NCBI GenBank assembly: GCA_003990705.1
Contig: AP018318.1
Span: 1,615,501 to 1,679,500 of the forward strand
Length of the DNA stretch: 64,000 bases
Reading direction: 5' to 3'
Source of the DNA: Nostoc sp. HK-01
Lineage (GTDB): Bacteria; Cyanobacteriota; Cyanobacteriia; Cyanobacteriales; Nostocaceae
The translations under genes and the position numbers were made by a program. Under the pieces are notes generated by a model. It had not been told where the DNA came from. It did no database searches and was given only the letters and a program-made list of their open reading frames with translations. The first letter of the stretch is position 1; every line of letters starts with the position of its first letter. Shown here piece by piece: positions 37,713-46,540 of this stretch.

Positions 37713-37836
37713 CATAGATCGACCGACGTAAATAAATAGACCACACTCAGTAACCATCTGGAATTACGAAAAGGCTTGTGGTATCACTATTCTTTCTTTT
37801 TCCTTTTGACTTTTTACTTTTACCTTGTTGTACTAG
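37709..37836. repeat. CTAG-bounded dispersed repeat, copy C
   Basis: CTAG at 37709-37712 and again at 37833-37836. The core has GACGTAAATAAATAGACC, CATCTGGAATTACG, AAAAGGCTTGTGGTATCACTA, TTCTTTCTTTTTCC and TTGTTGTACTAG. The left CTAG gives the stop of the VOC gene. The right 17 bases encode the last residues and stop of the convergent methyltransferase gene. Same orientation as copy D at 39383. Confidence 0.78.
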
Positions 37837-38264
37837 CAACTGGTTTTTCAAATATCATCAAATGCTGCTGGGGTAATAAGTTTTTTGTCTCGCGCCAAAC
37901 TAAACCAACAGCCTGCATTTCTTTCCGTACCTGGTTTTGCGTCATCTTGTGCAGACGTTTAATCATAATTAAGGGATTTTCCCCGCGGTACTCTACCAGT
38001 ACCACCCTACCCCCCGGTTTTAAGGCTTTGACAATTCCTTGCATCACTTCGTAAGGATATGCAAATTCATGATAAGCATCCACCATTAAAGCCAAATTAA
38101 CACTTGCATCAGGCAGGTTAGGATTATCAATCGTTGCTAAAATTGGCTTAACATTAGTAATTTTTTTCTCTTGTTTATAAGCTTGAATAATCTCTAACAT
38201 TTCTGGCTGAATATCTACAGCCAACACCTTTCCTTGAGGTAATAAAGGTGCAATCAAAAAACTC

Positions 38265-39018
38265 GGCGTTGCATAATAGAGGGATGAATTGAGGTAATCT
38301 ACTGTGCAATGTCCATACTGTGAGTCTACGGAAATTAGAAAGAATGGAAAACGGAGAGGTAAACAAAATCACATCTGTACTAACTGCGATCGCCAATTTA
38401 TTGATGTGTACGATCCGCCAAAAGGATACTCAGAGGAACTTAAACAAGAATGTTTAAAAATGTATCTTAATGGGATGGGTTTTCGTGGGATTGAACGTGT
38501 TAAAGGTGTACATCATACTACTATAATCTCTTGGGTAAAACAAAGAGGAGAAAAGCTGCCAGACGTACCCCAAGAAGATGCTGTACCAGAAGTTGGAGAA
38601 CTAGATGAATTAGAGACATTCATAGGTTCAAAAAAAACAAAATCTGGTTGTGGACAGCAGTAAATCACTTTACTCAAGGTATTTTAGCCTGGGTCTTAGG
38701 AGACCATAGTGCGGAAACATTCGAGCCATTATGGGAAATTGTGAAACAGTGGGAAAGCTATTTTTATGTGACCGATGGCTGGAAAGTTTACCCCAGTTTT
38801 ATACCAGATGGAGACCAAATTGTGAGTAAAACATATATGACGCGAGTAGAAAATGAAAATACCCGATTACGTCATTATCTTGCACGCCTTCACAGAAAAA
38901 CTTTATGCTATTCCAAATCAGAACAAATGCTGAGACACTCAATTAAATTATTACTTCATTATTTGAAGTATCAAATTGTACCTATATAAATTAATTCATC
39001 CCTTTATTCAGCAACGCC
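38265..39018 (+). mobile_element. IS1-family insertion sequence (754 bp)
   Basis: Inverted ends GGCGTTGCATAATAG.../...ATTCAGCAACGCC; on the outward-reading strands these are GGCGTTGC followed by A or TG and a shared AGGGATGAATT. The GG-x-G-x-TGCTG start resembles classical IS1. Direct repeats AAAACTC at 38258-38264 and 39019-39025 are the target duplication. It carries insA- and insB'-like frames joined through a run of eight A. Element and ends look intact, so it may be active. Confidence 0.95.
38304..38989 (+). CDS. IS1-family transposase InsAB' (programmed -1 frameshift)
   Basis: InsA-like part 38304-38663: zinc ribbon CPYCESTEIRKNGKRRGKQNHICTNC, then a helix-turn-helix (GIERVKGVHHTTIISWVKQ). 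InsB'-like part to 38989: WTAVNHFTQGILAWVLGDHSAETFEPLW, then FYVTDGWKVYPSFIP, ENENTRLRHYLARLHRKTLCYSKSEQML, the DDE-type catalytic region of IS1. The frames overlap at eight consecutive A (38630-38637) followed by C, a slippery site where a -1 shift gives the continuous transposase. Without the shift only the DNA-binding InsA repressor is made. Confidence 0.93.
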
Positions 39019-39382
39019 AAAACTCAAATAACCTGTACCAGCACCAATATCTGCAACTACGTCATTTGGTTTTAAATCTAACGCGCCAACTATCTTGCTT
39101 GGCTGTTCTTCTAACTCGCGACTAGGACGTTCCAGCCAGCCTGCGCCTGTGTGTCCCATCACTTGAGCAATTTCTCGCCCCATATAATATTTACCAATAC
39201 CATCGGGACTATGGTTAACTTTTTGTTCATAAACTGTATTTGAGGAAGTAGTTGTCATTTCTGGTTTATTTGCAGTCAAAAACCAGAAACTCGCAACTAT
39301 CAGAATAATGCCAATAATTGCTAAAAAACTAAACTTACGAATTTGATTCATCGTTAACTAGTATTTGCTCACTAAAAAAATA

Positions 39383-39490
39383 CTAGTACAGGTCGGCGTA
39401 AATAAACAGACCATCTGGAATTGCTAAAAGGCTTGTAGTATTACTATTCTTTCTTTCTTTTTCCTTTTGACTTTTGACTTGTTGTACTAG
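39383..39490. repeat. CTAG-bounded dispersed repeat, copy D (reference copy, 108 bp)
   Basis: CTAGTACAGGTCGGCG at the left and TTGTTGTACTAG at the right, so CTAG flanks short inverted ends TACA/TGTA. The core holds GTAAATAAACAGACCATC, GGAATTGCTAAAAGGCTTGT, TTCTTTCTTTCTTTTTCC and a TTTTGAC heptamer run. The right CTAG (39487-39490) supplies the TAG stop of the histidine kinase gene on the minus strand. Confidence 0.82.
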
Positions 39491-41475
39491 CGGATTGGAA
39501 TTGTAATCACAAATTCTGTACCCCTGTCTGGTAGAGAAATACATTGTAATGACCCACGATGTTTTTCTGTAACTATCTGGTAACTAATTGATAAGCCTAG
39601 ACCGGTTCCTTTACCAATTGGTTTAGTAGTAAAAAACGGATCAAATAAACGACTTTGTACTTTTTGGGGAATTCCTGTCCCATTATCAGCAATATGAATG
39701 CAGATATTTTCATTTTCACATTCAGAAGAAATGCGAATTATTGGCTGTTGACAGAGCTTTTTTTCCCAAGCTTCATCTAAAGCATCAATTGCATTTGCCA
39801 AGATATTCATAAATACTTGATTTAATTGACCTGCAAAACATTTGATATGCGGCATTTCGCAATACTCTTTAATTACTTGAATTTCTGGGCGATGAGTTTG
39901 AGCTTTAAGGCGGTGCTTCAAAATTAACAAAGTACTATCTATGCCGTCATGCACATTAGCAGTTTTAAATTCAGCTTCATCTAAACGCGAGAAAATTCGC
40001 AGAGAAAGAACAATTTGATGAATACGTTCAGCACCTACTTTCATGGAAGTCAAGATTTTAGGCAAGTCTTGGATAATATATTCAATCTCAACTTCTTTCA
40101 TGACATCTTGAATATTAGAATCTGGATTAGGGTAATACTTTTGATAAAGTTGAATTAGTTGCAGTATATCTTTCACATAATTTTCGGCATATTCAACATT
40201 ACCATAAATAAAAGTTACCGGATTATTAATTTCATGAGCTACACCAGCAACTAACTGTCCTAAAGAAGACATTTTTTCAGTTTGAATCAATTGAGATTGA
40301 GTTTGCTTAAGCTCATTTAGAGTATTTTTTAAGTCAAGATTTTTTTGCTCAACTTCTTTAGTCCTTTCTTTGATTTTCTGCTCTAAATTTTGGTTATATG
40401 CTTCTAATTTAGCTTTTGCTTGATACTGTTCTGTTAAAAGTTGTTTTACTTGTTGAATTAACTGATTTAAAGAAATAGCTAGAACACCAACTTCATCTTC
40501 AGTAGTGACAGGCGCTTGTAAATCAAAATTAGCATCTTTTGTCACTTTTTTGGCAATCTGCGTTACAGCTTGCAAAGGGCGGGTAATTTTGTTGCCAATT
40601 AAATATCCTATGAATGTAACAATTGTACCTCCCAATAAAAACAAAAGATATAGCCGTAGCCAAAGTGAAGATTGAGTTTTTTCTAATTGCAATATTGGAT
40701 AAAGTATAGTTGTAATTAAAGATTGACTTGCTCCTTTAAATACAATACTTTTAGCAAAATATGCTTGTTGTTGAATTGATGTTTTAATGGTGGACGAATT
40801 AGGCGAAGGCGGCTGCCATTTTGTTTCTTTAATATCTGATAGCGTTGATGCAATAATTGTGTCTTTTTTTGTTGTAACTATGTCTTTGGAGGAACCAACA
40901 GCAATTTGTTTTAAAAATGACTCATCTACTAAATTACCCATAATAATTCCACCTACAATTTTTATAGAAGATTTGATTGGGTGAATTACTACTTGTAAAA
41001 TTTGTAGACTATCTTCTACATCAATAAAATCAATAAAGCTACCACCGCTCTTAGCAATGTTAGTAATAGATTTATCAAGTAATTTAGATGTAACTAAACT
41101 AGATTTTCTTGTATCCAATAAAGTATTGCCATTAGTATTAACTACTTTTATCCAATCTAAATTCAAAGTAGTTCTAATAGGGAGTAAATCTTGTAGAAGT
41201 TTTTGTTTATCTTTTTGTTCAATTGCTAAGGTAATTGTCTCACGCCCAGCAATCAAATTTACTTGTGTTTCCAAATCTTCCTGTTCATGTTGAAAATCTT
41301 GGTAAACTCTTTCTGCAAAACTTGCGACTTCTTGGCGAATGTTCTGCTCAAGACTATCAGTAAACCAATGTCCAATGATGGATAAACACAATATAAATAT
41401 GCTCAAAAATATAGCTAGAGATGAAAAAACTATTTTTTGGCTGAGATTAAAGCGTAAGCGAAATTTTCTTCGCAT
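39487..41475 (-). CDS. Sensor histidine kinase
   Basis: 662 residues from ATG 41475 (the frame is open to 41559, but that part overlaps the preceding gene). A membrane helix near residue 15-40 and a second near 270-290 enclose a periplasmic sensor domain of about 225 residues. Then come HAMP (ITRPLQAVTQIAKKV), a long coiled coil, the H box HEINNPVTFIYG, N box NILANAIDAL, G1 DNGTGIP, F box FDPFFTTK and G2 GKGTGLGLS. It autophosphorylates and would signal to an unlinked regulator. It follows the broken binding-protein gene by 16 bp, so the two probably formed one operon. Confidence 0.92.
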   Translation of the reverse strand: MRRKFRLRFNLSQKIVFSSLAIFLSIFILCLSIIGHWFTDSLEQNIRQEVASFAERVYQDFQHEQEDLETQVNLIAGRETITLAIEQKDKQKLLQDLLPIRTTLNLDWIKVVNTNGNTLLDTRKSSLVTSKLLDKSITNIAKSGGSFIDFIDVEDSLQILQVVIHPIKSSIKIVGGIIMGNLVDESFLKQIAVGSSKDIVTTKKDTIIASTLSDIKETKWQPPSPNSSTIKTSIQQQAYFAKSIVFKGASQSLITTILYPILQLEKTQSSLWLRLYLLFLLGGTIVTFIGYLIGNKITRPLQAVTQIAKKVTKDANFDLQAPVTTEDEVGVLAISLNQLIQQVKQLLTEQYQAKAKLEAYNQNLEQKIKERTKEVEQKNLDLKNTLNELKQTQSQLIQTEKMSSLGQLVAGVAHEINNPVTFIYGNVEYAENYVKDILQLIQLYQKYYPNPDSNIQDVMKEVEIEYIIQDLPKILTSMKVGAERIHQIVLSLRIFSRLDEAEFKTANVHDGIDSTLLILKHRLKAQTHRPEIQVIKEYCEMPHIKCFAGQLNQVFMNILANAIDALDEAWEKKLCQQPIIRISSECENENICIHIADNGTGIPQKVQSRLFDPFFTTKPIGKGTGLGLSISYQIVTEKHRGSLQCISLPDRGTEFVITIPIR

Positions 41476-41874
41476 GGCGGTGATGATGAATTTAATTGCT
41501 AGGAATAAAGCTTTTATCTTGCAGTAGTTTATGACCTTCAGAGCTAAAGATAAAATCAATAAATTTTTGAGTGGTAGGTGTAGGTGCTTTCTGCCAAATA
41601 ACTCCTAGATGACGCACCATTTGGTATTTACCATTAGTAAAATTATCTTTGTTTGGCTCAATACCATTTAGTTTAAGGCGATTGACTGGTAATTGATTAA
41701 TTGCAGAATAAGCTAAAGAAAAAGCACCAATTGAATAGGGAGTGCTTTGTAAAGTATCAATTAGCTCTCCTTCTTTATTTAAAATGACAGCTTTAGTAGT
41801 GCTTTTATCTTGACCTAAATAGTATTTTCGCAGTAATTTTTTAGCAGACTCATCTTCTGGTCTATCCAAAACTA

Positions 41875-42821
41875 GGGTGTGTTTTAAAACTAAAACTATA
41901 GCCAAAGAATGATAGAAGCAAGCGTCAACATTGCAAGATAGTTATCAGCTTTCTTCTCATAGCGTGTAGCAATCCGACGAAATTGCTTCAAACGGTTGAA
42001 ACATCGCTCGACCCGATTTCTTTGGCGATAAATAGATTTATCAAACTTACCGCGTCTGCGTTCGTTCGACCTACGTGGAATGGTTAAGCGAATGCCACGT
42101 CGCTGCAAATAGCGACGAATATTACCACTGCTGTAACCTTTATCACCGACTAATCGCTTTGGGCGTAAGCGAGGACGACCAACACCTGGGCGTTTGACCG
42201 CGCCTTGTGCCATTAGTTGCTCAAATACCACTGCTTCATGACGTTCACCAACAGTCAGCAAAAATGTAATAGGTTTGCCATTACCATCGCAACGCAGATG
42301 AATCTTGGTGCTAAAACCACCTTTAGAACGTCCCAAAGCCTCTCTTTGTTGTACCTGTTCAATTACAGATAACTCACTTTCGGGGTCTAGCTCCCCCTTT
42401 TTGCTCCGGCCGAATGTTGGTGGGCACGGATAACGCTACCATCTACATAATGTACTTCCCAATCCAGTTGCCCCGAAGCATCAGCTTGTTGTTGCAAGGA
42501 CTGTAGAATCTTTTGCCAGATGCCACTTCTACGCCAACGGTAAAATCTACCTGCGACTGTCTCCCACTCTCCATAACGTTCTGGGAGGTCGCGCCACGGC
42601 GCTCCGGTTCGTAAAATCCACAACATACCGTTAATCATTGTGCGGTGGTCTTTGCTCGGACGGCCTGTTTTTGGTTTTTGAGCGGGAAGCAGCGGCATCA
42701 GGAGCTTCCATTGTCGCTCTGTCAAGTCGCCCCGACTTTGCGGTGGAAGGATCATAGATAAATGTTAACTTCGTTAATTTTTAGTATTCTCAACCATTTT
42801 ACCGAGTTTTAAAACACGCCC
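41875..42821 (-). mobile_element. IS5-family (IS427-group-like) insertion sequence, 947 bp
   Basis: Inverted ends GGGTGTGTTTTAAAACT (41875) and its partner AGTTTTAAAACACGCCC (ending 42821), one mismatch in 17. TA is duplicated at 41873-41874 and 42822-42823. It carries two transposase frames needing a -1 shift, both on the minus strand. The host gene rejoins exactly after removal. Both frames are uninterrupted, so the element may still be active. Confidence 0.93.
41896..42755 (-). CDS. IS5-family transposase (two frames, -1 frameshift)
   Basis: First frame 42755-42387: DLTERQWKLLMPLLPAQKPKTGRPSKDHRTMINGMLWILRTGAPWRDLPERYG, then VHYVDGSVIRAHQHSAGAK with the first catalytic Asp. Second frame to 41896: GRSKGGFSTKIHLRCDGNGKPI, LVGDKGYSSGNIRR with the second Asp, and YRQRNRVERCFNRLKQFRRIATRYEK with the Glu. 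At the junction AAAAAGGGGG (about 42395-42410), a -1 slip continues KKGELDPESE into the second frame. This arrangement is standard for IS427-like elements. Confidence 0.92.
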
Positions 42822-43313
42822 TACAATTTGTGCATTGGGGCCGCCTAATTCTTGCCAGTTAGTAATTTTTCCGGCGTAGATTGACTTTAACTGATTAGTT
42901 GTTAAATTAGTTACACCTTTAACGCTGTTGTGTGTAAAAACAACGAGTAAATCTTGAGCTAATTCACGGTATTGAATTTTACCGTTATCTTCTTCTGGCT
43001 TTAGCTTGTGACTGCTACCTGCAATATCGACGATATCATTTTTAAGTGCCGCGATCGCACCTTCTGATTGACTGTGAGAGATAAACTCTACTTTGGCTGT
43101 TTTATTTTGAGCTTGATAAGCTTCTGTTAATACTTTTAAAACTGTGATAGATGAACTAGAACCAGCAATTTTGATGGGTGGCTGGGTTTGTACATCATTT
43201 TGACTAGTAGTTTGACTAGAATTGTTTGTGGTTGTTGATTTGATAGCGTTACAACTACAGAGTCCTAGCACGACTAATCCTAAGATAACTCGCGCAGTAA
43301 TAATTTTCATCAT

Positions 43314-43631
43314 GAGTCAGCAAATACCCAAAATAATTCTCAGTTTATAATACCCAAATACTTAGGCGAAATAACAGCCTATCAAGGTGAAATTACGGGG
43401 TAAATAATTAATTATTTCAACAGTAATACTTGTAAATATTGATAAGTTTTGTATCACTACTAATACCAAGATTTTGTTAGTGTGTTTGTGCTGGCGATCG
43501 CACTATTTTTATACAAACAAATAAAATCACGAAGTTTAAATTTACTGGCGCATTCTGCAAACACCCTATAAAATCAGACTCAATCTTTATGTTGATATCA
43601 ATTATTGCTATTACCTAGCAGGAAAATTACT
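43314..43631. other. Divergent intergenic region
   Basis: Upstream of both the broken binding-protein gene (minus) and the secreted-protein gene (plus). AT-rich. I looked for a Pho-box-like direct repeat of CTTAACC and did not see one. No ORF. Confidence 0.4.
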
Positions 43632-44513
43632 ATGCAAAAAATTAATAAATATGTGTTTTTAAGTTTAACTGCTGTTGGTTTATCAGTAGGTTATTCCAAT
43701 TTATTTGCTACAGAAACTCATGTTCAAACAGTACCGAATCTGGATAAACAATTATTGGCACAGTCTCAAACAATTCCTTCTGTCTATGAATATTTGGCTA
43801 AAAATAACCCCGAAAGTTACAACTTTTTGAAAAAGCAACTAGACAAATCTATTGAAGATGCTAAAAAACCAAGTGCAGATAAAGTTGTTAATAACCTTTG
43901 GGCATTATCCACTACTAACCCCAAAATTAAAACCAGAGAACGCGACGGTAAAACAGAATTTTTGATGGTGAGTTGGCTGTATACCTCAAATCCCAGTACA
44001 GATTGGGCAGTAGGGACAAAAGAAATTAGCCGTCAAACATGGTTAACAGTATTTCCTCAAGCGCAAGAATTTTGCCAAAGCTGCAAAGGAACAGGCATAA
44101 ATTTGCCAGGAAAAGTGATGCTGGCGTTGAGATTACAGCAGTATTTAGGTTTAGTTTTAAATAAATATGCTAATAAAACCCACTTTGTCGAAATGTGGGT
44201 GAAAGCAGAAGACTTGAGTAGACCATGTATTGACCCAGAAATTAATGATTCTAGTTGTAATGTTTTACCTGTACCTGTACCTAAAAGTAATTTAACTCTG
44301 CATAATATTTATCAAAACTCTTTTGAGAATAAAGACAAAGAATATTATCCTTGGACTGGTTTAGGTTATACCTACGATTGGGGTAATTCTCAAAAGCCTC
44401 ATGTTGGCGCTAGTGAGTTTCTGATCAACGGTACTAAAGATAAACCAGTTACAGTAGAAGTTGCTGCTGTGAAAGAAACGCTAGAATATTGTAATAATAA
44501 ACATTTAAAATAA
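43632..44513 (+). CDS. Secreted protein of unknown function
   Basis: 293 residues from ATG 43632; the frame is open from TTG 43605, but CAGGAAAA lies before the ATG and a signal peptide begins there (KINKYVFLSLTAVGLSVGYSNLFA). The mature protein has a helical N-terminal part (VYEYLAKNNPESYNFLKKQLDKSIEDAK), FLMVSWLYTS, a Cys pair CQSCKG and four further Cys, and a C-terminal GLGYTYDWGNSQKPHVGASEFLI. The Cys pairs suggest disulfides in an oxidising compartment. No family recognised. Followed by a very strong terminator. Confidence 0.75.
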   Translation: MQKINKYVFLSLTAVGLSVGYSNLFATETHVQTVPNLDKQLLAQSQTIPSVYEYLAKNNPESYNFLKKQLDKSIEDAKKPSADKVVNNLWALSTTNPKIKTRERDGKTEFLMVSWLYTSNPSTDWAVGTKEISRQTWLTVFPQAQEFCQSCKGTGINLPGKVMLALRLQQYLGLVLNKYANKTHFVEMWVKAEDLSRPCIDPEINDSSCNVLPVPVPKSNLTLHNIYQNSFENKDKEYYPWTGLGYTYDWGNSQKPHVGASEFLINGTKDKPVTVEVAAVKETLEYCNNKHLK

Positions 44514-44549
44514 AAACTAATATTTAGTCGATAACAATCGAGGAAATCA

Positions 44550-44580
44550 GATACCCGACTTCTTCAAGAAGTCGGGTATC
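44550..44580. terminator. Perfect bidirectional terminator
   Basis: GATACCCGACTTCTT and AAGAAGTCGGGTATC form a 15-bp perfect palindrome around a single C, followed by TTGTTGTT. It separates the secreted-protein gene from the convergent cyclase gene. Confidence 0.92.
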
Positions 44581-44610
44581 TTGTTGTTATGAAATTTGAA
44601 GGCAATAATA

Positions 44611-46227
44611 TTAACTCATATTTGTTTGATAAACCTTCACTAATCTATCAATACCTTTAAACCGATGATCTCCCATTTCTTGAAAATCTGAGGAATCTGT
44701 CAGCATGTGATAAGTAGCTTCACTAATCACACATTCCCCAGGGGGACAAACGGCTTCCATCCGCGCTGCTAAGTTAATCGTAGCGCCTAATGCGGTGTAG
44801 TCTACCCGTTGCGAACTGCCGACATCACCAACAACAGCCTTACCACTATTAATTGCAATGCGTAATTGTAGAGGTTCTTCCCAAAAGCCTTTGGCGTTTA
44901 GTCTTTGCAGACGTGTGAGCATTCCTTTAGCGGCGGCTGTGGTGCGGTCTGCATGATCTACCAGCGGTTCGGGAGCGCCGAAAAATGCCATAATACAATC
45001 GCCAATATATTTATCTAAAGTGCCGCCGTAGCCAAATACTTCTTGCAGCATCTCTTCAAATAAATTATTTAATAATTGGGCGATCGCTTTTGGTGTTAAT
45101 CTCTCTGAAAGTGCTGTAAACCCGACTAAATCGGCAAATAAAATACTAATCTCGCTTTCTGTTGTCGGTAAACGTCCATCTGGTAAACCACCCACAGAAA
45201 TTAACTGCTGCACAACTGCGGGAGAATGATAACGTTCTAGGCGATGACGAATTACTTCTTCTGTTTTGAGTTTTTCTACTAATAACCAACGCTGCACACT
45301 CGAAGCCACCAAATTTGCTAAAGCCGAAAAAAAGCTGAGTTCTTCTTCACCATCATCTGCCCAGTGATAAGAAGAAAGATGGGCATCTGCATACAGAACA
45401 CCAACAACTTTATTTTCATCCCACAAAGGTACGGCCATTGCACTGCGAATACCTTTGACTAAAATACTATGTTCCCCAGCAAATCGTTCATCTTTGTGAG
45501 TATCCGCAGTTTGAATTGCCACTTTTTCTTCAAATACTTTTTGACAAATACTGCGACTAATCCAGCTACCATCAGCTGCTAAATATTTTTGTTCATAAGT
45601 ATTTCTCGTACCAGCATTGACTAACTCTAAATGATTGCAACTATTCACATCAATTAATAAAGCCAAGCGGTCAATACTGTCGAGATAACGAAAAACTACT
45701 TGTTGTACTTGAGAAAAAATTTCTTCTATTGATGCAGCTGCACACAAATTTTTAGCAATATCTACTAAGTCTTTTAGGCGAGCAATGCTTTTATTTTTAG
45801 TAGTAATATCATCATCGTGACTATCAGCTGCTATCCACTGCTGTTGCAACTGTTCAACATTACGTAAAATCGTTCTTTGTTCCGCACTATCAGAAACTGC
45901 TGCGTGTTGAATTTTCACCTGCATTGCCGGATTTACCAACAATACTACTAAGCTGACATTTCCTAGCCAAATAATATCGCCGTGTTGTAAATCTCTCGTT
46001 TCAGTTACAAAACTTTGATTTACTTGTGTGCCATTTTTACTGCCTAAATCCTCAATAGCCCACGCACCATTAGCTTTTTTTCGTAAAAGTGCATGTTTTC
46101 GGGAAACTCCACCAAAAGGTAAGTACAGGTCACATTCTGGTAAACGACCAATAGTGAATTCATCTTGATTCACAGTTACTGTTGTTTCTGTTTCTCCCTG
46201 TTGTAGGCGCAGTGTGAGTTCAGTCAT
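44611..46227 (-). CDS. Adenylate cyclase with FHA and GAF domains
   Basis: 538 residues. FHA domain at about 1-100 (FTIGRLPECDLYLPFGGVSRKHALL, then DLGSKNGTQVN), GAF domain at about 165-315 (SICQKVFEEKVAIQTADTHKDERF, then SAMAVPLWDENKVVGVLYAD), and a class III cyclase domain from about 355: metal Asp in ILFADLVGFT, Lys and the second Asp in LDKYIGDCIMAFFG, and VDYTALGATINLAARME. The adenine-binding pair Lys/Thr is the class IIIb form, for which bicarbonate stimulation has been reported in cyanobacteria. No membrane helix, so soluble. The FHA may link it to Ser/Thr kinases and the GAF to a small ligand. Confidence 0.93.
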   Translation of the reverse strand: MTELTLRLQQGETETTVTVNQDEFTIGRLPECDLYLPFGGVSRKHALLRKKANGAWAIEDLGSKNGTQVNQSFVTETRDLQHGDIIWLGNVSLVVLLVNPAMQVKIQHAAVSDSAEQRTILRNVEQLQQQWIAADSHDDDITTKNKSIARLKDLVDIAKNLCAAASIEEIFSQVQQVVFRYLDSIDRLALLIDVNSCNHLELVNAGTRNTYEQKYLAADGSWISRSICQKVFEEKVAIQTADTHKDERFAGEHSILVKGIRSAMAVPLWDENKVVGVLYADAHLSSYHWADDGEEELSFFSALANLVASSVQRWLLVEKLKTEEVIRHRLERYHSPAVVQQLISVGGLPDGRLPTTESEISILFADLVGFTALSERLTPKAIAQLLNNLFEEMLQEVFGYGGTLDKYIGDCIMAFFGAPEPLVDHADRTTAAAKGMLTRLQRLNAKGFWEEPLQLRIAINSGKAVVGDVGSSQRVDYTALGATINLAARMEAVCPPGECVISEATYHMLTDSSDFQEMGDHRFKGIDRLVKVYQTNMS

Positions 46228-46540
46228 GAGTATGATTTGTTTATCCTGGAAGCTAGGGAAACATCTTTAACGTAAAGGATACCCAGGATAAATCCTTTAC
46301 CTTATCTTTATGGCACTGATAATGACATTCCGACAACTGTTTACAGTAAATTAAATAGAATTTGTGTATTGCGTGTAAGCCCAGCCCGTTAGAGACATTG
46401 CTTTTATATGACAACCCACTACTAACTTTGGTATTTTCATCATCTCCTGGGTAGTGGTAAAAAGTACCCGAAAAGCGATCGCATTTCTGGATTAGTAATT
46501 TGTGTTGTTGTAGAATCTGAGCCACTATCGTCTATTTAGG

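Larger units (their letters stand above)
37820..39351 (-). pseudogene. SAM-dependent methyltransferase gene split by IS1-type element
   Basis: Two parts on the minus strand: 39351-39019 encodes an N-terminal signal anchor (FSFLAIIGIILIVASFWFLTA) and motif I VVADIGAGTGYLSF; 38257-37820 continues with LIAPLLPQGKVLAVDIQPEM, LALMVDAYHEF, and LKPGGRVVLVEYRG. Removing the IS and one 7-base target duplication (AAAACTC on the plus strand) joins them in frame to 256 residues, a normal class I methyltransferase. As it stands the product ends just after motif I and lacks most of the SAM fold. Substrate unknown; the anchor suggests a membrane or periplasmic location. Confidence 0.95.
41492..43313 (-). 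pseudogene. PstS-like substrate-binding lipoprotein gene split by an IS
   Basis: N-terminal part 43313-42822: signal peptide with lipobox-like VVLGLCSCN, then IKIAGSSSSITVLKVLTEAYQ, HSQSEGAIAALKNDIVDIAGSSHKL and ITNWQELGGPNAQIV. C-terminal part 41872-41492: VLDRPEDESAKKLLRKYYLG, then FIDFIFSSEGHKLL. Deleting the IS and one TA restores QIVVLDRPEDES and a 290-residue phosphate-type binding protein. As it stands, the N-terminal piece runs into IS sequence after QIVGRVLK. The linked histidine kinase suggests that the protein presented a ligand, possibly phosphate or another anion, to the sensor or a transporter. Confidence 0.94.

Noticed and set aside
41476-41559. Extended N-terminus of the histidine kinase
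   Set aside because: These 28 codons overlap the end of the binding-protein gene in another frame, and a better N-terminus with its membrane helix begins at 41475.
43314-43631. Pho box before the PstS-like gene
   Set aside because: No spaced CTTAACC-like direct repeats visible, so phosphate control is not supported.
46253-46525. 90-residue ORF on the minus strand after the minisatellite
   Set aside because: Composition is unlike its neighbours, it has no ribosome-binding site and no recognisable domain, and it merely fills an AT-rich gap.
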